Below are positions 35,301-46,707 of a stretch of 64,000 nucleotides of DNA, in pieces; within the stretch, counting starts at the first letter, position 1, and each line of letters opens with the position of its first letter. A program made the position numbers and the translations under genes. Location of the stretch: the NCBI GenBank assembly GCA_036346405.1, contig CM070566.1:52939231-53003230 (forward strand), in the 5' to 3' direction. The DNA comes from Phyllostachys edulis (Eukaryota; Streptophyta; Magnoliopsida; Poales; Poaceae). The notes beneath the pieces are model-generated. The model did no database searches, was not told the DNA's origin, and saw only the letters and a list, made by a program, of their open reading frames with translations.

Positions 35301-37551
35301 GGCTTTTATCTAGCAAGAGTAGCTCATGTTGAAAACTAGTCATTAAGATTACTAGTTAATGGAACATGCAAAAGTTACAAACCACTTGATTAAAAGCTTA
35401 AACCTTATTGAATGCTTAGACCAGTAAGTAAACCTCTTAAGATTTAGCCTCTAGTTTTCAATCTAAAAGAGTGGAGTTATTTTGAAAGCAAGAGTGATGT
35501 ATGTGGATGTCAAATGACAGTCGACCTATTGTCATAATTTCAACTTTAAAAAGGCATAACTAATTTAATTTAACTCCAAAACGAGTGAACCCAATTTTGC
35601 TGATCTTAGAATACCATACTCTACCTGTCATAAAATTTTCACACCCAACAACCTCCTAGAAAATTGTGTGATAAACAGTACCCGAAAACAATTAAATTGG
35701 AATTTCGGTAGATTGAAATTGTTTTAGCCATAACTTTTTCATACTTTATCCAAATCAAATGATTCTTGTTGCTAAATTCATTTAAAATCGTGGTCTTCCT
35801 GCTGTATAAATTTCATGGATTTTTGTTGACTTTGGATTTTGAATCGTTTTCGGTGTTAAATGCGTTTTATTGGATTTCCTCGTTCTTGCGATAGGTACCA
35901 ACGATATTACCGATTGTGAAAGTATTCCTCTGCAGCAGGTTAAGCATCTCCAGCAAGTAAAGGCAAGCAGTTTGATCATTTCCATCATTGTCCCATTACT
36001 TTAAAGTCTAATATTTTGTTTAACTTGTATGTATGCATGCTTTTGTGTCAAAGTATTTTATCGTTTAGAGGTAGCTATTCCTATTGCATAGTTGCCCTAA
36101 ATTGTTACCCTGCCACAAACCATAAGTTACTAATATCGCTGGTGAATTAGAGCCCGGTGATTTAAGTATGCTCTTTTATTGCTTTTACGGTGTCATGCTT
36201 AGCAATGCTTAGATAACGGTAGTAATGGGCGATCATCGACTTAGTCGATGGTCTTGATCACTCAAAACTGATTATTACTCCCATATGTTCAGCACTTGTG
36301 CTTTGATTAATTTGTAAAATCAAAAACTGAAAATAAAAGATTTAGACTTGGGCATATTGGATGGATGGTGCGGTTTTTGGATGTGGTGGTATGCAGGTCC
36401 CTAAGGACCGAGTACTTGGGTCACTAAGCCAGCGATTTCACGTACTAACCACACGAGGGCATATGGAACCCCTCTTGACTAAGTACTCTAGGAGGTGTTA
36501 ATTATGAGCGAGCTCGGTTGGTGTGTTTTCAAAAACAAATGTATATGTATAGTGTGGGAGGGGAGCATTAGCTTCCGGGAAGGTTGTGTGATGTCTCCTT
36601 CTCCCCGTGGGTTGTGCAGCTCGTAATTAGCATTCATCCTTTGGAAAGGTCTCGTGAGGACTTAGCTGTGCAAAGACACCTTCGAAGTGTGCGTAAAGGA
36701 AAGGCGGTCTGGCGTGTGGGTGCAGTGGTACACCTGCAGGATAAAACTATTGAATAGCCTCGTCCTAGGTTATGGACATGCTTGGTAAGGTCGTTCAAGA
36801 CTAGACTACAACCTTTAATTAAAACTTGACATGGTTGGTATGAACGGGGAGTTCATGCTATTGTTGTGGTGACTTGGGTTAGTCACTTCTAGGTTGTTCT
36901 TGTTGTTGTTACTATGTTACTACCTCGTTGAATTTCAACAATTAAAATGCTTTGTCAAATTGCCTTCAATCTATTATATTATTGCAAATGAAACTTGCTT
37001 TATGCTAAAATGAGTCCAAAGCCTCATCCACTTAAATAAAGCTTGCATGTAGCTATTTATAGTTCTGTTATCTTACACGTAAGTCTTATGGAGTACTTTA
37101 TGTACTCATCCGCCTGTGGTTGTGGCATTTTGTGGCTTTTGTTGCAGAGGAAGGAGGTGAGCCCCAAGGGCTTCACTCTTGAAGTTGTGCTTCGGGTTTG
37201 ACGACTAGCTTGGCGGTCCTGTTAGTTGCCTTGTGGGTAAAGGCACACTAATTGGCTTTTGTTTTGGCCATCTTTATGGCACTTTTGCTTCATTGTTATC
37301 TTTTTGTAATTATTGCTATTTGGCCTAAGGGCCTCTCTTTTGTAATATCTATTCCATATTAATGTTAACTTCGGTTTGTTGCTTATGTACTATGTGTTGT
37401 ATGGAATTGATGCATTCTTTTGTTGTGAGGTATGTGTCTTGATTCAGGAAGTATACATCTCTCGAGACCAAGTTTATTTGGTTGATAATACTAGGGTCAA
37501 TTGGATGACTAAGTATTATGAACTTAATAAACGTCGGGGTCTCACATGGGC

Positions 37552-38179
37552 GCTGCGGCAGGGCATGGCGAGGCGGCGGGATTCGCGGGCGAGGACGAGC
37601 GGCGTGGGCGCAGTCCGGAGGTAGGGGATGACTGATGGGCCCAGCGTCGAGAGAGAAGGGAGAGAGAGGGCGCGGGCGAGATGGGCGCGAGCCGTCCGAT
37701 CCCGATCGGACGGTCTTGAGAGGAGGAGGCAAGCGTCTTTGGTCACATGATCGAATAAAGATGGGCCGAAGAAATTCGGCCCAAACTGAGGGAGGGGATT
37801 TTAAGCCTTTTTCTTTTTAGGAAATACCAGAAAAGCAAAAGGATTTTTAGAAAATAGTTTAAGATGTCCAAAAATTCTTGGAAAATTCACAGAAATCCCT
37901 TGAATTATTTAGAACTTAGTAAAAATATTTTCAGCCTCACTATTGCTTTTAATTTTTGGCAATTAATTATTTTTAACATAAGGCCAAGGGAAAAACCAAA
38001 TTAAAATCCAACTAAACTCACTAAACCAACTTTAATTAGTTCAAGTTTTAATTAATTCAAATTAAACCACTTTTGAAATTCTAAATTACAATTTAAGCTT
38101 GAGCAAATTAATAAAACCAAATGGTTCCTTTTTAAGGTTTTCAAAATTTTCAAAAAGGCTGGAAAATAGGAATGTTACA
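37552..38179 (-). repeat. 3' LTR of the Tekay-type element, remaining part
   Basis: Continues the match to the 5' LTR (45.54-46.165 kb) after the target duplication TGGGC of the inner element. Includes the long AT-rich block AAATTAAAATCCAACTAAAC near 37998. The LTR's own start on the minus strand (TGTAACATTCC) is at 38179. Non-coding. Confidence 0.92.
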
Positions 38180-38319
38180 AACCTATACCCCTTAAAGGGA
38201 ATCTCGACCCCGAGATTCAGGCTGACTAGAGAATGGGTGTGGGAACTCGGACTCTACTCTCTCTTCCAAGCGACTTTCTCTTGTGAGCAGAACAAAACTG
38301 GAATTGAAGCTGCACTGAC
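38180..38319 (-). other. 3' end of the Tekay-type interior with polypurine tract
   Basis: On the minus strand CTTTAAGGGGTATAGGTT stands directly before TGTAACATTCC of the 3' LTR. Upstream is ATCTCGGGGTCGAGATTCCC. Non-coding. Confidence 0.75.
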
Positions 38320-38706
38320 TTAGAACTTACCAAGAACGACGTGTTGAACGGGCTCAACGGTGACTTGATTCACTCGACCTCTTGCAGAAGGAAGTGAAGG
38401 CCTAGTGGCTTGACTTGGAGTCTGCGTTGTTCCTTGGCCTGTTCCTGGTGTAGTGATTCTGGCTGGTGTAGCTCCCAAGTTGAATGGAATTGGCGTCGGG
38501 GCTTGCTTTCTTGGGCAACTGCGAGCATAATGACCCAATTGGTGACACTTGAAATAGGTGATTCCCGCGGCAGGGTTGTTGTTTCTTGGCAGCTGGTTGT
38601 TGGTGTTGTTATTGAAGCCGCGGAATCTCGGGTAGCCGGGCGAGGTGTCACAGCGGGTCCTGAAGGTGACCGGGGAACAGAATGAGTTTGGGTATTGTGC
38701 ATTCAT
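38320..38706 (-). pseudogene. Second gag 3' fragment with a zinc knuckle, misplaced after RNase H
   Basis: A 128-codon frame: low-complexity Asn/Pro/Gln sequence, the knuckle YFKCHQLGHYARSCPRKQ (first Cys changed to Tyr), then a Thr/Pro-rich linker and VNQVTVEPVQHVVLGKF, which normally stands just before the protease. An independent version of the same region is present upstream in its proper place (about 40.47-40.13 kb). Here it follows the start of RNase H, where the rest of pol should be, which points to recombination or template switching between element copies. Confidence 0.8.
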
Positions 38707-39004
38707 TCGGCCCTCTGCGAATGACCTTGATGAGATGCATCACAGAAAATCTCAAAATCCTTCCGTACATCAGGCAGAATCAGCACTGGGGCGGTGGTCA
38801 AATGCTTTTTTTTTCTTTTTTTCTTTTTTTTTTTGGAAAACTTTGCTCACATTCTAGCGTCCAAGCAAATTTGTTTTCCTTTTTCAACAATTGGGTAATG
38901 GGTCTTGCTATTCTTGAGAATCCTTCTCTGAACCGTGGTAGTAACACGCCATTCCGAGGAAATTTCGACTGAGGTATCGACTTAGGTGACTCGATTGAGC
39001 ACAT
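38707..39004 (-). pseudogene. End of RT and start of RNase H, truncated
   Basis: RFREGFSRIARPITQLLKKE and WTLECEQSF, then a lysine-coding A-rich run (38806-38836) where the family continues with other residues, then APVLILPDVRKDFEIFCDAS to about 38712. The catalytic start of RNase H (FCDAS) is there, but the domain ends six codons later at the junction with the gag fragment. Confidence 0.82.
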
Positions 39005-39880
39005 CCTTGACTTTATGGGGTTGACGACTCATACTGCCGACATGACGTGTCCCAAAAGGTAACTTCTTCATCCAAAACTCACACTTGTCGAATTTAGCAT
39101 AGAGTTGATGATCTCTAAGCTTATTCGTAACCAGCGAAGGTGCTCTTCATGCTCTTCTTCACTCTTAGAGTAGATTAGGATATCGTCAATAAAGACAATG
39201 ACGAACTTATCCAGATACTCCATGAATACTTTATTCATCCAGTTCATAAAGTAAGCTGGTGCATTGGTTAATCCAAAAGACATGACCGTATACTCGTACA
39301 GTCTATATCGGGTTGAGAAAGCTGTCTTCGGTATATCTTCCTCACGAATCTTCAACTGATGGTAACCTGACCTCAAATCTATCTTGGAGAACACTCCGGC
39401 TCCTTTTAATTGGTCAAACAAATCATCAATCCTGGGCAGAGGATACTTGTTCTTGATTGTGACTTCATTAAGAGAGCGGTAATCCACACACATCCGCTGG
39501 GTACCATCCTTCTTAGGGACAAAGATCACTGGGGCTCCCCAGGGCGAAGAACTTGGTCGGACAAATCCTTTGTCTTGCATTTCTTCAATCTGCTTCTTCG
39601 GCTCGACTAGGTCGTCAACCGGCAAACGGTAGGGTCTCTTGGAAATGGGTGAGGTCCCTGGAACTAGGTTAATGACAAACTCTAGGCCCCTGTCCGGTGG
39701 CATTCCAGGTAACCCATCCGGAAAGACATCTGGAAATTCTTTGACTACCGGCACATCTTCCACAGATAAGGCACTAACACTGCAGACTAAGGTTCCATCA
39801 TACTTTTCCATAGCGGCTTCGAACTTTACTTTGGTTCCATCTGGGCTGACCAACGTGATGCTTCTATCACCACAATCCAA
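39005..39880 (-). pseudogene. Tekay/Del-type reverse transcriptase
   Basis: The longest well-kept frame of this element (39880-39068). VVKEFPDVFPDGLPGMPPDR marks the start; fingers and palm follow with GFVRPSSSPWGAPVIFVPKK, CVDYRSLNEVTIKNKYPLPR, VFSKIDLRSGYHQLKI and the catalytic VFIDDILIYSK. The ORF ends soon after (HLRWLRI), and a shift near 39.1 kb leads to the thumb pieces at 39.0 kb. The RT core looks conserved, but no RNase H or integrase follows, so the element could not complete a cycle by itself. Confidence 0.93.
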
Positions 39881-40540
39881 AACTGCTTGGTGATCAGTAA
39901 GTCAATCCATACCCAAAATCACATCTAGGGATTTGGCATTGATAATTATAAGGTTGGCTAGGAATTCTACCCCTTCTATGGTTACTTTAACCTTAGGGCA
40001 GCCTTGGTTCGTACTCAACTCCGAACCAGGTGTACGAATCAACATAGCATTTTTAAGAGTCAGAACCTTTAGCTGATGCTTTGCAACAAAACTCCGAGAG
40101 ACAAGCGAATGGGTAGCTCGAAATCAAACAAAAGCTCAGCAGTGTTTGAATTTACTAGGAACTTACCCAAAGACGACGTCTGGGGCTATCCGGGCTTCCT
40201 CCACCGTGACATGGTTCACACGGCCTCTTCCAAAAGTCTGAGGGGTCTTGGCTGGTGCTACTGGAGTCTGAGGGGCTCCACGTCCTGCTCCTGGCGTGGG
40301 GGTTCTGGTCGGGGTAGCTCCAAGGTTGAATCTGACTGGTGATGGACCTTGCTTTTATGCGCGATTCTCGGCATAATGTCCCGATTCTTGACAGCTTGAA
40401 ACACTTGATTCCTCGGCATGAGACGAGTTCTTCGTGGACGGGCCTCCAATGGGGTGTTGGGAGCAACGAGTTGGTCGGTGGTTCATAGTTGTTTCTTGAG
40501 GCATTGGCAAGCCTAAACTTCTATATTTACACAACTGTGA
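39881..40540 (-). pseudogene. Protease region with upstream zinc knuckle, frameshifted
   Basis: CFK(L)CQESGHYAEN-type knuckle at about 40.40-40.35 kb, a Pro/Thr-rich linker, then the protease. The active-site segment (40165-40110) appears as LLFDFELP in place of the expected LFDSGA, because one base is missing. LIIINAKSLDVILGMD at about 39.95-39.90 kb is the second conserved part, followed by a stop (39901-39903). The protease would be inactive. Confidence 0.78.
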
Positions 40541-41607
40541 CAAGATTCTTCATTGTTTTTACCACCGCCACCAAGTTATTGTTGCAATCGAGTGGCTTCG
40601 AATGTTGTCTGCAGGAAGTGCTGATAGTCTTCGCGGGCATTTATTGGCAAACTGTCCCATACCCTGACACTTGGAACATTGCATCCCTGCCTTGGTTGTT
40701 TTGTTCTGCTGAGGTTGACCATCATTGTTGTCACCAGGTATCTGCATTGATGGAGGTAGTGTTGATCCTAGAGTGATAAGTGGGGTTGTTGGGGGTGCTT
40801 GGTTGGGTTGAGGTTGAATCACCCGAGTCTTGGAGCTCCTTACAACATCTTGTTCTTGATTCACCATCTTCCTTTTGTGACAGTTGTCCTGCTGATGGTA
40901 GGTGGCTTCTAAATAGAGTGCCTCACAACTGATTTTGTGGAAGTTTGGTTCCTCGGCTTCTTGGGATAACTTGGTAGAGGTACTCGAGGTCATGCCTTCC
41001 TTCACGGGGATGAGAGTGGCTGAAAACTTTTCATGTTGCTGCGGTAATATAGAGGTCAGCATTGTCTTCAAAGGGCACTGGGCTGGACAACGGTCTTCAC
41101 TCCCACATAAACAATAGGTAATCTTGTTCATCGGGCATTCTTCGAGTGGATGATTTCCTTCACAGCTCGAGCAGTTGAGTTCGTGCTCACTGGCACTATG
41201 TCCTATCTCTCCACCATGGATATGGGCATAATCCTTAAACTGGTTTGATGGGTTGACCCATAATTGCATTTGCTCAGCTTGAGCTTCACCTGTAATGTTA
41301 TGGCTCACTGGACTTCTTATGACGGGCTTATGGATCAATGCTGCTTGGTGAGGTATCTGAGGCTCTTCCGATCTGATTTCCAATGTTGAGGTCGCTAGTG
41401 CGGTGCTAAGAATTCTTGTTTATGCAAGGGACATTGCTTGACAGGGTGTCCTTCTTTGCCGCAGATGAGTTCTGACTTTATATTGAGTATGCTCCTTCGA
41501 GGCACTTGGAATAATAGTGTCCGTGCTTTTGCGATTAGCACAATGATTGTCTTGTTTTGGCTTTCCCTTTCGAGGACATACGCAGTCAAAGTGCCCTTGT
41601 TCACCAC
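40359..41607 (-). pseudogene. Gag extension with several CCHC-type knuckles
   Basis: Frames at 41607-41395 and 41383-40559 carry a knuckle-like CGKEGHPVKQC, then CSSCEGNHPLEEC, CLCGSEDRCPAQC and CSKCQGMGQFANKC, separated by long Gln/Pro/Thr-rich linkers. Together with CYRCGEQGHFDCVC in the gag frame upstream and the knuckles near 40.38 and 38.58 kb, this element holds at least six. Spacing varies (CX2CX3HX4C and CX2CX4HX4C), and the His is missing in some. Confidence 0.72.
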
Positions 41608-42322
41608 ATCTGTAACAGATAACGTACTTCCCTGGATGATGATTTTCAGGAAGGACGTGACTCATGTCCTCAAAATGGGATACTTCTGATGGTCGGGTCC
41701 TTGATGACTTATTTTTATTTATCTTTACTACGCTTATCTCGGGATGTGAGTGCGACGGAAAACTACTACTTCGGCCGCCTGTAATATTTTGGGGATCCTC
41801 ATGTCCTGTACAGTAGTTTTCCCACCATGCTGCTGCGGTACCTTCCAGCTGCTGAGTGGCATAAAGAACTTTTTCACGATCATCATATTGAGCAATGGTG
41901 AGTTTCTCCACAATAGAGCGTAGCCAATCTTCGGCTTCTAGTGGTGTAGAGGGGTTGGAAAAAGTAGGTGGATGTGCCCTCATGAACCTTACAAACTTTG
42001 ATGGTGGTAACGCTGGTGGTGGCGGTAGCATGGCAGCGGCCTGATGGTTCTGGTTCATCATCGTCATAAAAGCAACGACGGTCTGGTTGTGCTGGTACAT
42101 CATGTTGACTAAGGCTACAGCGGTCTGATTCTGTTGGTTCGTCATTTGATTCATATTCTGCATTACAGCATCCATCAACTGAGTCTGAGCTGCCATAAAC
42201 TGACCCAAGTCTTGGTCTGCTATTGTGGTCGGTGGAGGCGGTGTATTGAGGTTAACACTGGCGTTGGGGTCCACTGATCCACTAAGACTTGCTGAGGTGG
42301 GGGTTTGATCCATCTGAAACAA
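41420..42322 (-). pseudogene. Tekay/Del-type gag, internally deleted
   Basis: A 300-codon frame. Met/Gln/Asn-rich start (residues 1-95), then the capsid domain start FMRAHPPTFSNPSTPLEAED, KVLYATQQLEGTAAAWWENY (about residues 105-180), which ends abruptly. The second half of the capsid domain is missing, and a Ser/Pro-rich stretch joins directly to the knuckle CYRCGEQGHFDCVC. The deletion is in frame, so a shortened protein could be made. Start chosen at 42322, the first Met of the open frame, close after the leader. Confidence 0.85.
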
Positions 42323-42829
42323 ATCTTCCCAGGTTTAATAGACGAGAGGAAGAAAGCATGATAGGTGAGAGGGAAAAGCACAAAGACGAGCCAGACAAGG
42401 GAGAAAGACGGGCAAACCTAATTGGGGAAAGTTGGCTTAACCCAACGAACAATAGCCGGAAAGCTATAAGAGGCAACAAAACTCAAGCCACCGATTCTAT
42501 CAATACGGAAATTAGAAGGGTAACTGCACTACAAATCTATCTTATTTTGGCGGGCGACTCTAAGCAAAGCTCGATTCTATAGAGATTATCAAGATGAGAG
42601 GGTCACTTTACATTCCGAAACAAAGTTCAGAAAAGATAAGAAGTCAGACTTTAAGAATGGAATAAGAAGAGGTTAGCATAAGATGAGGAAGAATAGAGTA
42701 AGGCGAGAGGAGAACACTATTTAAGTTAATTGTTGGTTTGATTTATAAAATAAAATTTTGAAGTTTTGACTAAACGACCATGCTAACTATGGTTACGTCC
42801 TCATGATCGATATGGCTCGATACCACCAT
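42323..42829 (-). other. Leader and primer-binding site of the Tekay-type element
   Basis: Next to the LTR end (GTCCCGACA on the minus strand) and four bases on, TGGTATCGAGCC (42825-42814) fits the initiator methionine tRNA end in its first bases, in the form common to grass gypsy elements. The remaining 490 bp up to gag are non-coding. Confidence 0.85.
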
Positions 42830-45800
42830 TGTCGGGACCCCTGTATGCAACCCAGACCCTCTGTGTATTCTCGAACTAGTCCCATGATCAAGAGCTAGCT
42901 CACACAGATACAACATTGGTGTAATCATAACCACACAACCAAACTAAAGATGAAGCGCATAAATTAATAATATTAAGCAAAAGGACCTTATGGTCAAGTC
43001 TTACAACGCTCGCCACTAAGGGCTAAGCAACAAAAGAGAGCTTGCAATGAAACACAACATCCGGTGGAGGTCACCCAATATGCCCACCGCAATCGAGTGA
43101 GGATGTGACCTAGTTCGCATAGTCTTCAAAGAAGTCTCCTTCATAGAACTCGAAGTTCATCTGGTTCACCCTCCTCTGCGATTTAAACAGAGGGCGCAAG
43201 GCCATGAGTACTTTGAATGTACTCAAGAAGTCATAGAGAAATGTATGCAAGTAATATTCATGCAAGGCTTAGCAAGGATAGCTTTATGGCTAATTTATGA
43301 AAGCAATATTTGACATTAAATACAATAAGTAGATTGCAAAGCACAATTTTAAAGACTAATACATAAGTAAGCAATTTTCTTTGAAACGACTAGTGAACAC
43401 CTGCTCACTTCCCAACCATCAACCATCTACAAGATTCGACCAAACCATTCCATCATTTTCGACAAAAGTTCTACCCCTTGCGTGAAATCACCAGGCATGT
43501 CCATAACCGGGGACACGGCTATTCGAATAGTTTTACACTCTGCAGAGGTTGTACAGCTTTACCCACAAGACACGGATTCTCTAGTTTGTTTGGCATCCGT
43601 CGATACCACTGCTCACTACCGTAGGTAAGCAGTCTAGAGTACGTGACAAGGCTTTTACAAAGTTCTGTTTTGACTCGGTTCTGACCACTAAGGGGTTACC
43701 GTTACGAGCCCCCTCTTGTGCCGTTCCCAACCAAGACAGGACCGAACCAAAACATTACTAATTAGTTGGCCAGGTCTATCCCAATCTAGACATGTGGTTG
43801 TACGGTTAAGGCCCAGATCAATGGTTCAAGGTTAAGTCCTTAGTTGGTTGCTCAGACGAGACGGTTCCACGTTCCAAGTGTGCGTTACGGCACCCACCTT
43901 TTCCACCACCCACTCGTCCGAGCATAAATCATTTTCGTTCAACCTGGCCAAATGACCACCCTAGTCATGGCACAACATCTTTTAACAAAAGTGGCTCCGC
44001 CACGATTCCATAATTTCCTTTAGTCAAATTCATCCTGTTGGGTTCAACCCAGCCCGAGGACCACCCTAGTCCTGGCACCACAAATTTTAGTAAGGTGACA
44101 ACAAATGTCGTAGTCTCACACAGGACCACACTTCGCATTATTAGCAACATAGGTCGTTACTACACAAGCCACAAACCATGTGCGCTAGGGAAAATCAACA
44201 TTTATTGAATCATGAAATCGAGACCAACGTCTACTAGAGCATGACTAAGCAATAAAGCGTGCCCATGTTGGTATTACAATAATATCCAACTAGTAATTAA
44301 CCATCCTAAGGTGTCCAAGGAGTTATGTCCTTCAAGGATACATGTCGATTGCAATTTATCAAGGAGGCATATGGCAATTAGGTAATTAACTAAACCCGAA
44401 ACCATTTATTATAAAATTAGCCATGCATGTTTGTATCAAACAATATACTTTTTATAAAAATGGGTTCAATATGATCAAAGGTCTATGACTTGCCTTCGTT
44501 GAAGAGTAGCGGTGCTTGATTAAATCGGTCTGCGAAATCTTCCAAGCACGGAACCTATACGCTGAACAAAGCTAAATAAATAAAACAACTCCAAATAAAA
44601 TCCAAATAAATACTAAATAAATACTAATAGGAAGACAAGGATTTTAGATGAATTTAGAAATTTGAATCACTCGAATCGGAGTTCGAATGAGAAAGTTATG
44701 GCCAAAAGAAGATAGGAAAACACATAAAATCAAGAAAAGGATTTTCCGATTTCGAATTATTTTCCTAAAAAAATCGAGTTATTATAAGCTGATGTCGTGG
44801 AGGGTTTTCCGGCGAAAATAAAAAGAAAAAATTCTGACAAGCGGGGCCCACTTGTCATAGGGAGGGGTGTATGGTGGACTGGGTCCACCCGGTTTTGGAA
44901 CGGGAGTGCCACGCGGGCATGCTGACAGAGCAGGCCACGCGTGCAAAAATGGGGAGGTGGAGCCTAGGTGGCGCCGACGGCAGCCACGTGGCGGCCACGC
45001 CGGACTGAAGCGATGGCCTTCGGCGATGGTTCGCCGTGACAGTGGCCTTGGCCGCGAGAGCACCAATGCAAGAGGGCGGCAGCGAGCACGATCAAGTGAC
45101 GGCGAGGACGCGGGCGGCGACGAGAGGTCGCCATGGGAGGAAGAAACGCAATGGCGGCGGCGAAAAGAGGCGGCGGCTCCGGAAGCTCCGTGAAGGGGCG
45201 GCGCGCACTGTGCCTCGGTCTTGGCGATGCGGGCGGGACGACGGCGGCGGAGGAGGTCGACGGCGACGACGCGGGCGGCGGAGTGGAGCTTCGGCGTCGG
45301 CTAAAAGCTTCGAAGCGCCGAAGGAGAGAGAGAGAGAGAGAGGGGGAGAAGCTAGAGGAGGGGAGGCGTCTGGGCGCCTTAAATAGGCGAGGGAGGGTGG
45401 AAGGGGAGGGCGGTGTGGAGGTCGCGGCGCCATTAATGGCGGCCGTCTGGCGCGGCATGGGGAGGGGCATGGCGCGTGCTGTGGCGTGGCGTGGCGTGGC
45501 GGCGCGGGGCGGAGGCGGACGCGACGGGCGGCAATGGATTCGAGGGAGTGGGCGCCGGGCAGGCATGGCGAGGCGGCGGATTCGCGGGCGAGGACGAAGC
45601 GCGTCGGCGCGGTCCGAGGTAGGGATGACGGAGGGCCGCGCCGAGAGAGAGGAGAGAGAGAGGCGGGCGAGATGGGCGATGGCCGTCCGATCCGTCGAGA
45701 CGGCTTGAGGAGGAGGCGGCAGCGTCTTTGGGCACATGATCGAGGGAGCGATGATGGGTCAAGAAATTCGCCCAAACCGAGGAGGATTTTAAGCCTTTTT

Positions 45801-46165
45801 CTTTTTAGGAAATACCGTAAAAGCAAAAGGATTTTAGAAAATAGTTTAAGATGTCCAAAATTCTTGGAAAATTCACAGAAATCCCTTGAATTATTTAGAA
45901 CTTAGTAAAAATATTTTCAGCCTCACTATTGCTTTTAATTTTTGGCAATTAATTATTTTTAACATAAGGCCAAGGGAAAAACCAAATTAAAATCCAACTA
46001 AACTCACTAAACCAACTTTAATTAGTTCAAGTTTTAATTAATTCAAATTAAACCACTTTTGAAATTCTAAATTACAATTTAAGCTTGAGCAAATTAATAA
46101 AACCAAATGGTTCCTTTTTAAGGTTTTCAAAATTTTCAAAAAGGCTGGAAAATAGGGATGTTACA
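42830..46165 (-). repeat. 5' LTR of the Tekay-type element
   Basis: 3336 bp, TGTCGGGACCCC to GTTACA on the plus strand. It matches 17211-19917 plus 37552-38179. A TATA-like TATTTAA on the minus strand (plus strand 45379-45385) is followed by a (GA)n run (45326-45347) and a GC-rich leader to about 44.83 kb. Frames open in that GC-rich part (for example 45737-44964 -) lack domains and are not kept in the other LTR. TGGCG units repeat at 45480-45505. Confidence 0.93.
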
Positions 46166-46704
46166 CTCAGGCACTGAGGTCTTTGATGGCTTCAATCCAC
46201 CTTCCGAGTCTTCCCTCCTTCTTCATAGTGGACTGCCAGTTGAGATTCTCGCTCGCTGATTTACCGGCAAAGTAAAGGTCGTCCTCCTTCGTGACCATCA
46301 TATAGAACCAGCTTTTCTTCCATAACAACCACGAGGATTTCGAGTACATTCTGATGTACTCATCAGCCTTCCCGTCGTGGAGGTGCAGCGAACACTCCCC
46401 CGGTCCAGCCGCAAACTTCGCCGACCTCGCCATCTTGTAGAAATACCTAAAGACCTTCAAATTTGGTCGGATCCCTAGGTACGCCTCGCAGCGGTAGACG
46501 AAGATACTAAGGTTAGTGATTGAGTTAAGCTAGGTTCACCAGCTCGATATCATAGTACTCAAGGACTTAGGAGAGGAACTTGTGTACTGGAAATATGAGC
46601 CCGCACTAGACGTAGGCAAGAAAAACAGGGATTTCCCCCTCTTCTCTACTCAGGTAGTGTTCTCCGGCCGCTGACCTCCACTTTATCAGATTCTTGTTCG
46701 GAAG
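46166..46704 (-). pseudogene. Middle block of the antisense Transposase_28-type gene
   Basis: Read leftward from 46704: SREEGEIPVFLAYV, CGLIFPVHKFLS, LEYYDIELVNLA, then in 46460-46167 FRYFYKMARSAKFAAGPGEC and LHLHDGKADEYIRMYSKSSW, ending IKDLSA and TGA. These fit the N-terminal domain of the Transposase_28 ('putative gypsy type transposon') family. Five stops and one frameshift (near 46.47 kb) are present. It lies between the Tekay element (17211-46165) and CACTA copy 2 (46708-60914), both inserted in this one gene. Confidence 0.85.
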
Positions 46705-46707
46705 CAT

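Larger units (their letters stand above)
19918..37546 (+). mobile_element. LTR retrotransposon with 7.3-kb LTRs and a 3.1-kb interior
   Basis: LTRs at 19918-27229 (7312 bp) and 30315-37546 (7232 bp) run from TATAACATCCC / TGTAACATCCC to GTCTCACA. The target duplication TGGGC is exact at 19913-19917 and 37547-37551. The interior is only 3085 bp, so LTRs make up about five sixths of the element. A purine run stands just before the 3' LTR and a weak primer-binding site just after the 5' LTR. The interior encodes zinc knuckles and integrase debris but no protease, RT or RNase H. It is non-autonomous and, sitting inside the Tekay LTR, younger than that element. Confidence 0.95.
30315..37546 (+). 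repeat. 3' LTR of the giant-LTR element
   Basis: Copy of 19918-27229, starting TGTAACATCCC right after a purine-rich tract and ending GTCTCACA before the target duplication TGGGC. Same internal order: hairpin array 30.86-32.06 kb, TATA box 32314, GC-rich block 33.72-34.66 kb, AT-rich tail. Confidence 0.95.
17211..46165 (-). mobile_element. Tekay/Del-type gypsy retrotransposon, non-autonomous, itself interrupted
   Basis: The two LTRs begin TGT(C)AGGGACCCC / TGTCGGGACCCC on the plus strand and end ...GTTACA. They lie at 17211-38179 (interrupted) and 42830-46165. Without the inner insertion they measure 3335 and 3336 bp. Target duplication: CTCGG at 17206-17210 and CTCAG at 46166-46170 (one mismatch). 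The element is read leftward: 5' LTR, primer-binding site, gag, zinc knuckles, protease, RT, start of RNase H, then a second gag-like piece and the 3' LTR. Most of RNase H and all of integrase are missing. Confidence 0.93.

Noticed and set aside
44964..45826. Long overlapping frames on both strands in the Tekay LTR
   Set aside because: Several frames are open at once because of GC-rich composition, with no domain and no conservation in the other LTR (19192-19959).
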